A DNA stretch of 64,000 bases from Uranotaenia lowii. Lineage: Eukaryota > Arthropoda > Insecta > Diptera > Culicidae. The notes beneath the pieces are model-generated. The model had not been told where the DNA came from. It ran no database searches and saw only the letters and a list, made by a program, of their open reading frames with translations. The stretch spans positions 61,207,746 to 61,271,745 of the forward strand of contig NC_073691.1 in assembly GCF_029784155.1 (NCBI RefSeq), in the 5' to 3' direction. A program made the position numbers and the translations under genes. Shown here one piece after another: positions 22,640 through 32,419 of this stretch (positions within the stretch are counted from its first letter, which is position 1; every line of letters starts with the position of its first letter).

Positions 22640-24984
22640 GGTAAAAAACAACGTTAGTCGCAGACCAACTTTTAGCTTTCATCACACTAATGCTGGTGAA
22701 ATCAGTCGCAAAACATACGACATACATTCTAACGCTACAAGTACTGACGAGATTCCTATTTCGTTTGTAAAACTCCTGTGTCCTTTTGTGTTTCCCATCC
22801 TTTTTGAACTTTTAAACTCCATAGTCGAAACTAAATTATTTTTCGATATCTGGAAAAATGCTTTTATTAATCCTATCCCTAAGATTTCTGCTCCTGCGCA
22901 ACCCAAAGACTATCGGCCTATCAGTGTGTTACCGGCAAAATCAAAAATATTCGAAAAAGTCATGCTTTCCCAGATCACTGAATATCTTGGCTGTTCCACA
23001 CCTCCCGTTCTTGCTGAGTATCAGTCTGGATTCAGAAAAAAATCAGCACCGCTACCGCACTCGCAAAGATTACCCATGCCATTTATAGCGGTCTTGATAA
23101 AAGTGATTGTACAGTAGAGTGCCCCAAATGACCCGACTTTTGAAAAAGTTATACGCTGCAGGCTAAAATTGATCCTTGGCCTAGTACAAGATCTCATGCC
23201 AAATTTGGGCCAGATCGGATCACGTTTAGGGGTCGCTCAACGAGCCTGAAGTTTGTATGGGATTTTGAGACATTTTGTTCGGAAGAAACATGAAAAACCA
23301 GTTTTTCATCAATAACTTTGGTTCCCGTCGGCCGATTTCTTTCAAAAACGGGTTTTCTTAAAGCCTAAATTATGAAAAATATTTCATGCGAAGACTGCAT
23401 TTCGATAAAAGTTAAGATAAAAAAGTTATAAGGCTTCAAAAATGGGATAACTTTTTTAACGGTGGTATTCAGCACTGTTAATGAGGCGTCAATATGTTCG
23501 ACCGCCTCGACTCAGTGATGAATACCATCCTTAAAAAAGTTAACCCATTTTTGAAGACTTATAACTTTCTTATCTAAACTCTAATTGAAATGCAGTCTTC
23601 GGATGAAATATTTTTCATAATTTAGGCTTTAAGAAAACCCGTTTTTGAAAGAAATCGGCCGACGGGAACCAAAGTTATTGATGAAAAACTGGTTTTTCAT
23701 GTTTCTCCCGAACAAAATGTCTCAAAATCCCATACAAACTTCAGGCTCGTTGAGCGACCCCTAAACGTGATCCGATCTGGCCCAAATTTGGCATGAGATC
23801 TTGTATTAGGCCAAGGATCAATTTTAACCTGCAGCGCATAACATTTCACAGGTTTTGAATTTCCCATACAAATTTGGGGCAGTCTATTGTACAGTCATGG
23901 TGCTTGTAGACTTCTCTTTGGTATTCAATTGCGTCAACCTAAGAACAGCGGCGCCTACTAAGAAGTAAGTTATAAAACTTTCCTTACAAGCAAAGCTTCA
24001 GACCTTATACCATCCTTTCTGAGCAGTCGTTCACAAATTTTACAACTGGGTACGAGCCTATCAACTGAACGGGATCTCATCGATGGCACTCCACAGGGTT
24101 CTTGTCTGAGTGCGCTTCTTTTCCGCCTGTACATTAATAGTCTGCTGAACGCTCTGATAAAATGCCAATACCATCTCTACGTTGATGATTTACAGCTGTA
24201 CATCTCTGGCTCTGTTAGCGAAGTAGACCACTTCATCGAGCATGTTAATCAAGATCTGACAAAAATCATGGAATGGTACAATAACAACTGTCTCGTACCT
24301 AACCCGAAAAAGACCCAAGCTAATGTGTTTAGTAAAACCGGAACTATTGTGCCGAACGTGGTATTTGTTTTTTAGAGGAGAAGTTGTACCACTTTCAACC
24401 TCAGTCAAGAACCTTGGAATTTACATGGACGTCAACCGCTCATGGACCCAGCAAGTGAATGACGTCGTAGCAAAGGTTTTCGGTACTCTAAGAACCTTGT
24501 AGCATTGGTCGTTTCTCTTCCGTACTATCTCGAACTACTCGCCTCAAATTAGTTCAATCCGCGATAGTTCCTTTGCTGACTGCGAAATTATTTATTATCC
24601 GGGATAAACAGCCGCTCTCCAGAAACGACTAAATATGTGTTTTAAGTAAGCTGTACGGTTTGTTTTCACCTCCGGGGCAGAGACTCGACTCAACGCGTTC
24701 TGAAATCCATGCTTGGTCACAAGCTGGACTCTAACTATCAACTGCGAATATGCTGTTTTATGTGACAAGTTTATCACAACATTCTTCCAAGATATGTTAT
24801 CCAACATTTGCAAAGAGGACGTCAAGAGAGAACCCAATGTTTCATCATTCCGAGGCATGGTACATCAGGAAGGAAAAGCGTGCTTGTGTTTGGGGCGTCG
24901 CTCTGGAATGCTAAACCTATCTCTGTCGAGGAAAAGCCCCCATATGACACATTCAAAACCACATATAAACTCTAGCTGCAATAA
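22640..24984 (+). pseudogene. LINE reverse transcriptase ORF2 remnant
   Basis: Encodes a target-primed reverse transcriptase, now broken. Visible blocks in order are KDYRPISVLPAKSKIFEKV (about 22905-22960), LAEYQSGFRKK (about 23012), the interruption, VMVLVDFSLVFN (about 23897), GTPQGSCLSALLF (about 24088) and the catalytic box YHLYVDDLQLY (about 24170). Then come VKNLGIYMDVNRSW (about 24408) and the C-terminal block with FGASLWNAKP and FKTTYKL, ending at a stop near 24984. YVDD supplies the two metal-binding Asp residues. Several frameshifts and stops lie between blocks. Confidence 0.85.
23115..23886. mobile_element. Palindromic hAT-like foldback MITE
   Basis: 772 bp with terminal repeats TAGAGTGCCCCAAAT (left) and TAGACTGCCCCAAAT (right, inward), flanked by a perfect 8-bp duplication TTGTACAG (23107-23114 and 23887-23894). 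The RT reading (K-S-D-C-T-V-M-V-L) is restored when it is removed. Arms of about 330-350 bp are nearly perfect inverted copies (about 23155-23490 and 23520-23850) around a short centre. The 8-bp duplication with T at position 2 and A at position 7 and the TAGNG terminus fit the hAT superfamily. Non-coding. Confidence 0.92.
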
Positions 24985-25572
24985 TCTTTTTTTTATTCAA
25001 TTGGTTCATTATTTTAAATTACCTTCAATACTTTGTTTTGTTTGATTAGTTTTTAACTCATTGTTAGCTCAAATAGTGTTTATTCATTTCATTTTTTTCT
25101 ACCCACAGAAATCTCCTAGACCTGATATCATGTAATTTTACAAAAAGGTTATCGTCACTGAATATAGAAACAGTTGTAATTAAAATTACAATTTACAAAC
25201 ATGGCGGACTTCCTATGATTTCCGATTGAAACTGACTTCAGACGACATTTTATACGATCTCTTCACTATGCAGTTGGAATTGCGATTCGCAGCACCATTG
25301 TAAACGACTTACGTTATCATTTCTGATACGATGTCATGTATGCTGGGGGGATAGTGCACCATTTGTGCATGATATTTTCGTGCTTTTCCGGGGAAAATAC
25401 TTCTCATGTTCACAAAAATTAGTGGAGTTCACGATACACAGAGTATTAAGTTAAACTGTAAACAACAACACCCAGCAAAAATCAGCTGTTTAATCGTCAT
25501 CCGGAATGAGCACGGTGTTCAAAAATTTTCAAGATTGTCTTCAAAAAACTCATAAAAAACTAACATTTATCT

Positions 25573-25613
25573 AACGCTCATCAACATAAAATGGTACTAT
25601 GTTGATGAGCGTT
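25573..25613. repeat. 16-bp-stem palindrome
   Basis: TAACGCTCATCAACAT and its exact inverse are separated by about 10 bases. The outer part of the right arm has been displaced by the MITE at 25622-26102: ATTTATCT before the left arm pairs with AGATAAAT after the MITE, so the original stem was about 26 bp. Confidence 0.75.
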
Positions 25614-25621
25614 ACATAAAT

Positions 25622-26102
25622 TAAGGTTGCCAGAATTTTTTCAGCACGTACCCGGGCTGGACAATCCGGGCTATTTTTTTATCTAAAAACCAGGCAAAAT
25701 CCGGGCATTTGATTCCTGAATATCGACCAAAAATCCGGGCACAAACCGGGCAAATTTGGACGAAGTCCAGAAATTACTCAACACAAATCCAGGAAAAAAC
25801 ATCAAAAAAATGTCTTTTTCATCAGCAGTTTTCAAATCGTATTTCACGCTTTCCGAAAAAAACTTCTCATGGTTATTTTTATTAAACTTGCTCAAAAAAT
25901 TTCATTTAAGACGCATAAATAAAAAATTTAGCAAAAAAATTTGTTTTTTTTGTTTGTTTTGGCAAATAATGTGAAAATATCCTGGCAAAATCCGGGCATT
26001 TTTAACTGGAATCCGGGCAACCGGGTCGGGCCAGACTTTTGTCAAATTTTCTGTTAAATATCCGGGCAAACCGGGATAAAACCGGGCAATCTGGCAACCC
26101 TA
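25622..26102. mobile_element. hAT-like MITE with TAGGGTTGCCAGA ends
   Basis: 481 bp. The left end is TAAGGTTGCCAGA and the right end, inward, is TAGGGTTGCCAGA. Flanks are ACATAAAT and AGATAAAT (7 of 8 match), consistent with an aged 8-bp duplication. Subterminal regions carry many ATCCGGGCA repeats in opposite orientations at the two sides. Non-coding. Confidence 0.8.
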
Positions 26103-26110
26103 AGATAAAT

Positions 26111-27114
26111 GCTTTAAAAAAATTGCTAAATCTTAACATGGTTTTATCAAGAGGGATTGTGTCACCCTGAAGGATCTTATGAACCTTCGAATACCTAGGT
26201 CCTTTTATTGTTTTTTCTCCTTTTAGCATGCCACTTTTTTTAAATTTCAATCACGTTGAAGTCTCATCGCAAAGGTGAATCAGTTGTCGCACTCGGGCAT
26301 TCACTGGCTCGTTGCATGAGATCAAACAGGGCATCATAACAAACATAAATATTTCAATCTCCTTGTTTTCGCAAACGTCCTCACTCACCTTATGTTTATT
26401 TCTGTTCGTTTAAATTTCGGTGTCAAATGGATTTATTTAATGTCAGTGATTTTTTTGTGTGTCTCCTACTGCGTCAGGTTGGGACGATGACAAAAATAAA
26501 TATTTCTCATAATATGGGTCTAGGAGAAATCCTGTAATTGAGCACTGCATTTCGTGCTGTTTTATTAGATGGATTGAAAGTAAAGTCAGTGGCGTTTAAA
26601 TAATTGTCAATTGCTTATTGTTCGAAACCAATCATCAGGAATGCTGAAGTTTTTATAAACCATATGTTGTGCCTTCTTCGCCATCGAACCTTCTAAACAC
26701 TTAGTCTAGACTTATCCCATCGAGCATGCATTGCCATTTACTAACGATTTTTCTTTGCGTCCGTCTCAAGTATAAGCGAACTTATTTCATGGTTCTGTTG
26801 CATTTTTGGCCAGTTGCCCGCAAGAAATATTTCCGAAGCCATTCATATCTACCTACACAAACTACATTCCAAGTAACTCGTAAATACAAAAATGTGTTGC
26901 CAATCAACACCTTCACTCATTAATCACCGGTACAAATAATTCATCTCAACTTTACTTAGCTCTTATATTTTTTGTTAATAATACCTGCTTTCTTCAACTA
27001 ACAATAATCGTAGCAATCCATCTAACCATTTTTCGGCAGGTGAAGTTCATTCAAAATATCTCGAGTGGGTCGTATACAACATCGAGTAACGCATCTATTT
27101 TCGTGTACTTTTAG
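26111..27114. other. Intron or upstream sequence of the small heat shock gene
   Basis: No further exon recognised. It ends in the acceptor GTACTTTTAG at 27105-27114. Confidence 0.45.
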
Positions 27115-27199
27115 CACCACCACCTCGAACGCAGCCTCGGCACTTCACGGCAGCAACAGCAACACACAGGTGCAGGACATCAACTCGCCACTGATACAG
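27115..27199 (+). CDS. HspB8: HspB8-type small heat shock protein, internal exon
   Basis: An 85-bp exon between acceptor TTTTAG and donor GTAATT. The frame is fixed by the next exon: one base completes a split codon, then 28 codons read TTTSNAASALHGSNSNT followed by QVQDINSPLIQ. This is the Ser/Thr-rich linker ending in the SPLIQ segment that precedes the alpha-crystallin domain in insect HspB8/CG14207 proteins. Upstream exons encoding the N-terminal arm were searched for on the + strand of this window and not found. The intron that follows is 3.6 kb and full of repeats. Confidence 0.8.
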
Positions 27200-27573
27200 G
27201 TAATTTATTCTCGATTGTCCGCATTATTCATTCCCGGGGATTAGGGTGTTTGCGTTAATTTTTTTTCCCGAAAAAAAGTGTGAAAAGTAGCACGTTTTTA
27301 AACAAACATTGTTTATGGCCGCCTACTTTGTATTCGAAGTTGATTCTCAGTTGCCAGTGTTCGGCACAAAAGCGCTAATCCGCTAATCGCTAATTAGTCC
27401 GCTAACTTTTTGTTAGCGTTTTAATTTTGCCGCTAAATTTTGAATGAGTTAGCGAATTAAAAAGTTCCGCTATTTTGTGGTTCCGCTAATTGTAGACCGC
27501 TATCTCCCATATATTTGTATCAATCTTACGAATTATTACTGAAAGAAATATACTTTTTGTCAATTAGCATGGT

Positions 27574-27794
27574 CAAAACGAACACAAACACAGGATCTCA
27601 ATGAAACTGTTTCCTCGAGGAGATTTTTTTAATTTAACTCTAAGTGTACATCATTCGAGAATATGATGGCTAGCACCTTACAAAAGTTTAAACCACCAAC
27701 CCACAGGAAGTTTACTATGTATGCCGTGATCGGGATTCGATCTCATGACCGTTGGCTCAGGAGACTTTAAAAGTATCCTCTACACCACGGGCTG
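27574..27794 (-). mobile_element. tRNA-derived SINE family 2, copy 1
   Basis: The - strand matches 58524-58760 (+). The head has an A-box-like CGTGGTGTAGAGGAT and a B-box-like GAGATCGAATCCCG, and the body shares GATGCTAGCCATCAT and GATCCTGTGTTTGTG with the other copy. It is inside the CAGTGTTCGGCA element. Confidence 0.8.
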
Positions 27795-27908
27795 TGGCAG
27801 GTGACATTGGGTATCATTCTGACTCCAATTGGCCTTCGAATGGTCTCAGTGGAGGAGTGCGTATTGTAGTCAGCGAAAGAGGGATTTTTGGGTCATCTCA
27901 CACCACCG

Positions 27909-28242
27909 CAAGGTTGCCGAAAAAAAATTCAATGTTTTTGAGAAAAAAAAATCTGAATTTCTGTGATTTTATCAAAAAGTTCTGTGATGGTTCTCTGTGA
28001 TGCTATTTTCTTTAATTTTATTGACAATTCATGATAAATAGGTTTTTTTTTAACATTTTAGTTGGGAAAAATCAATTAACATTATCAACATTATCATACT
28101 TTTCTAATTCAAGGAGAAAAATCTTAATTTTATACTGACCAAAAAAAAAAAAAAATATTTCAGATTTTCATCAAAAATTCAAAAATTCTGTGAAATCTGT
28201 GAATATTTCAAAATTCTGTGTTCTGTGAAATCGGCAACCTTG
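27909..28242. mobile_element. hAT-like MITE with CAAGGTTGCCGA ends
   Basis: 334 bp, 12-bp inverted ends CAAGGTTGCCGA, perfect 8-bp duplication CACCACCG (27901-27908 and 28243-28250). Repeated TTCTGTGA motifs in both subterminal regions. Non-coding. Confidence 0.92.
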
Positions 28243-28629
28243 CACCACCGCCACGCTTCACAGATTAACTTTTTTTTCTTCTTTTTAGCACTAATTTTCG
28301 CAACCTTCACAAAAGTAGAATACTTTCAAAGGTTTTGAAAATTTTCATATCATGTTAAAAAAATAAAATAAAAAGGTACTGTAAATCCACACAACATGAG
28401 GTCAAACAAAAAAAAATGGTTTTTGAATTAACTTTACTGTAGATCCACAGTTAGCGATTAGCGATTAGCGCTTCAAGCTTGAAGCGATAACTTTTCCAGC
28501 ACATTTAGCGTATTTAATTAGCGATCGCTAACTTTGAATGAGTTAGCGATTTAATTAGCGGCGCTACTTTTTCAGTTAGCGATGCCGAACACTGTCAGTT
28601 GCATATTCAAATTTATAGTTCAGATAGAA

Positions 28630-30545
28630 GATTGAGATTCAAAACTCGAAATTAAGATTCAGATTAAAGATTCAGAATCAAAAATACTATTCAACATTCA
28701 GATTACAGACGCAAATTTAAGAATCAGATAAGAATCAAGAAATTCAGGATCAGGATTTAGATCTGATTTTATATTGCAGACTCAGAGTCAAGATCCAGAT
28801 TCAAGATTCGGATTCGATATTCAGAATACAGAATCAGTTTAAAATCTCAGATTCAGATTTCAAAACCAGATTCAGATTTCAGAGATTCAGGTTTCAGATC
28901 TAGATTCAGATTTAGATTTCAATTAACAGATTGAAATTCCATATTTCAAATTTCAGATTCAGAATTCTGTTAATAGATTCAGAATCTATAATCCAAATTT
29001 CAGATTCGGTTTCAGATTCAGATTCAGATTTCAGATTCAGATTTTAGATTCAGATTTCAGATTCAGATTTCAGATTCAGTTTTCAGATTCAGATTTCTGA
29101 TACAGATTTCAGATTCAGATTCAGAATTCAGATTCAGATTTCAGATTCAGATTTCAGATTTCAGATTCCAGATTCCAGATTCAGATTTCAGATTCAGATT
29201 TCAGATTTCAGATTCAGATTTCAGATTCAGATTTCAGATTCAGATTTCAGATTCAGATTTCAGATTCAGATTTCAGAATCAGATTTCAGATTCAGATTTT
29301 GGATTCAGATTTCAAATTCAAATTACAGATTCAAAATTCAGGTTCAGATTTCAGATTCAGATTTCAGATTCGGGTTTCAGATTCAGATTTCAATTAACAG
29401 ATTGAAATTCCATATTTCAAATTTCAGATTCCAGTTAATCGATTCAGAATTTATATTCCAAATTTCAGATTTCAGATTCAGATTTCAGATTCAGATTTCA
29501 GATTCAGATTTCAGATTCAGATTTCAGATTCAGATTTCAGATTTCAGATTCAGATTTCAGATTCAGATTTCAGATTCAGATTCCAGATTCAGATTTCAGA
29601 TTTCAGATTCAGATTTAAGATTTCAGATTCAGATTTCAGACTCAGATTTCTGATTCAGATTTCAGATTCAGATTTCAGATTCAAATTTCAGGTTCAGATT
29701 TCAGATTAAAATTTCAGATTCAGATTTCAGATTCAGATTTCAGATTCAGCAGATTTCAGATCCAGATTTCAGATTCAGATTTCAGATTCAGATTTCAGAT
29801 TCAGATTTCAGATTCAGATTTCAGATTCAGATTTCAGATTCAGATTTCAGATTCAGATTTCAGATTCAGATTTCAGATTCAGATTTCAGATTCAGATTTC
29901 AGATTCAGATTTCAGATTCAGATTTCAGATTCAGATTTCAGATTCAGATTTCAGATTCAGATTTCAGATTCAGATTTCAGATTCAGATTTCAGATTCAGA
30001 TTTCAGATTTCAGATTCAGATTTCAGATTCAGATTTCAGATTCAGATTTCAGATTCAGATTTCAGATTCAGATTTCAGATTCAGATTCATATTTCAGATT
30101 CAGATTTCAGATTCATATATCAGATTCAGATTCCAGATTTCAGATTCAGATTTCAGATTTCAGATTTCAGATTCAGATTCAGATTTCAGATTCAGATTTC
30201 AGATTTCAGATTCAGATTCAGATTTCAGATTCAGATTTCAGATTTCAGATTTCAGATTTCAGATTTCAGATTCCAGATTCAGATTTCAGATACAGATTTC
30301 AGATTTCAGATTCAGATTTCAGATTCAGATTTCAGATTCAGTTTTCAGATTCAGATTTCAGATTCAGATTTCAGATTCAGATTTCAGATTCAGATTTCAG
30401 ATTCAGATTTCAGATTCAGATTTCAGATTCAGATTTCAGATTCAGATTTCAGATTCAGATTTCAGATTCAGATTTCAGATTCAGATTTCAGATTCAGATT
30501 TCAGATTCAGATTTCAGATTCAGATTTTTCAGATTCTGGTTTCAA
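28630..30545. repeat. 13-bp minisatellite array (CAGATTCAGATTT)n
   Basis: About 1.9 kb in the last long intron of the HspB8-type gene. The core, 29740-30530, is nearly pure repeats of a 13-bp unit built from two imperfect half-units, CAGATT and CAGATTT. Both edges decay gradually into AT-rich variants. The unit length is not a multiple of three and the ORF across it (29402-29653) is an artefact of the repeat. The same unit in the same orientation forms the array at 62405-64000. Confidence 0.95.
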
Positions 30546-30755
30546 ATGCAAATAATAGATTCAGCATTTAGACTCAATTTATAGTTGAATTTCTAATCTA
30601 ATTTTTAAATTCAAATTTAAGGATTCAAAATTTGGATTCTAAACCAAATTTTTAATTTTATTTTAAAGATTAAAAATTTGGATTGAACATTTAATTTACA
30701 ACACCCAGGTTCATATTTCAAATTTTTGACTTTATTTATATAATTTTACTAACAG

Positions 30756-30851
30756 GAGGATGGTGACAACAAGGTGCTGAAGCTCCGATTCGATGTTAGC
30801 CAGTATGCCCCAGAGGAGATCATGGTCAAAACAGTGGACAACAAGCTGTTG
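30756..30851 (+). CDS. HspB8: HspB8-type small heat shock protein, alpha-crystallin exon 1
   Basis: A 96-bp exon (32 codons, phase 0 at both ends) between acceptor TTACTAACAG and donor GTATGA. It encodes the first half of the alpha-crystallin domain, EDGDNKVLKLRFDVSQ then YAPEEIMVKTVDNKLL, giving the strands around the conserved FDVSQYxPEEI segment. Small heat shock proteins are ATP-independent chaperones that hold unfolding proteins; HspB8 works with Starvin/BAG3 in chaperone-assisted autophagy in flies (family knowledge). Confidence 0.92.
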
Positions 30852-30920
30852 GTATGATATCTAAAAGTTTCGAATCTTCTTCGGTCAACCATTACAAATT
30901 TTTTTTACCTTCTATTTTAG

Positions 30921-31121
30921 GTTCACGCCAAGCACGAGGAAAAGTCCGACACCAAGTCCGTGTACAGGGAGTACAACCGGGAGTTCCTGCTTCCGAAGGG
31001 CTGCAACCCGGAGCTGATCAAATCGTCACTTAGCAAGGATGGTGTCCTGACTGTGGATGCTCCCCTGCCGCTGCAAGCTTTGACCGCTGGCGAAACCATG
31101 ATCCCGATCGGGCATCATTAA
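30921..31121 (+). CDS. HspB8: HspB8-type small heat shock protein, C-terminal exon
   Basis: A 201-bp exon after a 69-bp intron (donor GTATGA, acceptor TATTTTAG), with 66 codons and TAA at 31119-31121. It completes the alpha-crystallin domain: VHAKHEEKSDTKSVYREY, NREFLLPKGCNPELIKSSLS, KDGVLTVDAPLPLQALTAG, then ETMIPIGHH. Seen directly are the conserved Arg of VYREYNREF (equivalent to the disease-associated Arg of human crystallins) and the C-terminal I-x-I motif (IPI) that mediates oligomer contacts. The match to Drosophila CG14207, including the ALTAGET tail, is what I rely on for the name; l(2)efl-type paralogues are less similar at this tail. Confidence 0.93.
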   Translation, partial: VHAKHEEKSDTKSVYREYNREFLLPKGCNPELIKSSLSKDGVLTVDAPLPLQALTAGETMIPIGHH

Positions 31122-31750
31122 GGGATGGAGGGACGGACATTTTGGGAATGACCGCTGAGAGCAATCACACGAGAATTTCGAAATCACATACGCTACCACA
31201 CTCATATACATCGATCGATTTCCCAAGACAAACGGCGAGGGAATATTTAAAGGATTAAATTTTGCTAACGCTTCAAAAAATCACGCATTACAGATTTTTT
31301 GAAAAGTTTGCAAAAAACTAAAAAATGCATTCAGTAATGGATTCAATCATAGATTCATGCTTTTACGTAGCCATATTTTTGTTTTGTTTTTAATTTCTGC
31401 TTGCCAACGGCCGGTGTGCAAGTTTTTCTTTGGGTAGCCAGTAATATTTAGTGTCGAAACAAATTTAAGACATGATATTTAAAATCAGTAGACAAACAAG
31501 CAAAACACCATTTGCTAGACAACCACGCCCATGTGTCGTCCTTGTGATAAGATTTAGAAGCGCACACAGCTACTTAAAACAGCACGTACCAACAGCCATT
31601 AGCAGAACTCAGAGATCAAACAATCACTTCGGAAACATCACTCATTAAACACAATACCACGAAGAAATAGTTAAGAAAAACAGTGGCCTTTATCTTCCGG
31701 TAATCGTCATCATTGAAAAAAATAAACCACAATTTTTACCACTAGCAAGC
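31122..31750 (+). other. 3' untranslated region of the HspB8-type gene
   Basis: Non-coding sequence after the stop. AATAAA at 31721-31726 is the first good polyadenylation signal, about 600 bases downstream; the true end was not determined. Confidence 0.5.
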
Positions 31751-32419
31751 AGTCATTTTAAAAATCAGACTCTTCCGAGCAAACTATTCAGGAACACTTA
31801 CACAAGCTGAACTTCGACATTTTAACTAGAGAATACCACGTGCTAGCTTCATCAGAAAAAAACTTTTTTTAAAGTCACGCTACTTCAGTGCAAAGAAATG
31901 ATATTTCATGGCAATATGTTACAAACATCGGATTGGATATTAGAGAGTGTCATGCTACACAAGATATTTTATGAGAGATTGAAAAACCATAAATTACTCA
32001 CCATATTTTTTTCTCCGGTATTAGAAACAATCAAGCGAAAGAAGTGGTTAACTACTGCAAGCAGATAAGATCAGGCGGAAGAAGAAAACAAAACTACTAA
32101 ATTCGAATGGTAAAAGTACCGAAGGACTCTATAATTGTTTTATGTGTCATTGTGCTTTATTTATTTTTATATCGTAAATTTGAGAATTTTAAGAAATGAA
32201 ACTATAGATATGGACGAGAAGGCTGTTCGTGTGTGTGTGATGATCTGAAACAATCCAAAAGCACTTATCTCGATTACTGTTGAACTTATTTTTTTTAATT
32301 CAAATAGTCTTATTAAGGCTTTAATCTCATAAAGTTTTTTTTTGTGTCGTGTATTCATTCCACTTTTGTTGTGGAGGAGCCGTAATCGTCGAGGCGACTC
32401 AACTTACAGTTTATTATGT

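Larger units (their letters stand above)
22581..25189 (+). mobile_element. 5'-truncated non-LTR retrotransposon (LINE)
   Basis: The LINE fragment carries the reverse transcriptase and C-terminal part of its second ORF, on the + strand, flanked by AATTTACAA direct repeats (22572-22580 and 25190-25198). It lies in element E and is itself split by a palindromic hAT-like element (23115-23886). The 3' untranslated tail runs from about 24985 to 25189. The clade is probably CR1/Jockey-like, judged from the LAEYQSGFRKK and GTPQGSCLS motifs; this was not tested. Confidence 0.85.
22150..25345. repeat. Dispersed element 'E', copy 2 (split by a LINE)
   Basis: Left part 22150-22580 and right part 25190-25345 together equal copy 1 at 12373-12880. 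The right end reads, inward, CCCCCCAGCATACATGACAT. The interruption is the LINE at 22581-25189, flanked by AATTTACAA. The shorter, uninterrupted copy 1 shows what the empty site looks like. Confidence 0.75.
27355..28594. mobile_element. hAT-like MITE with CAGTGTTCGGCA ends, hosting two other elements
   Basis: A 1240-bp element in the HspB8 intron with 12-bp inverted ends CAGTGTTCGGCA and a perfect 8-bp duplication TCAGTTGC (27347-27354 and 28595-28602). Both subterminal regions are packed with TTAGCG/CGCTAA motifs. It contains a SINE (27574-27794) and a second MITE (27909-28242), so its own length was about 0.7 kb. Non-coding. Confidence 0.9.

Noticed and set aside
29402..29653. 83-codon ORF rich in Phe, Arg, Ser, Asp and Gln
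   Set aside because: It lies wholly in the 13-bp minisatellite; the reading frame is a product of the repeat, and the unit length is not a multiple of three.
28630..30545. CRISPR-like array
   Set aside because: No unique spacers; it is a simple 13-bp tandem repeat in a eukaryotic intron.
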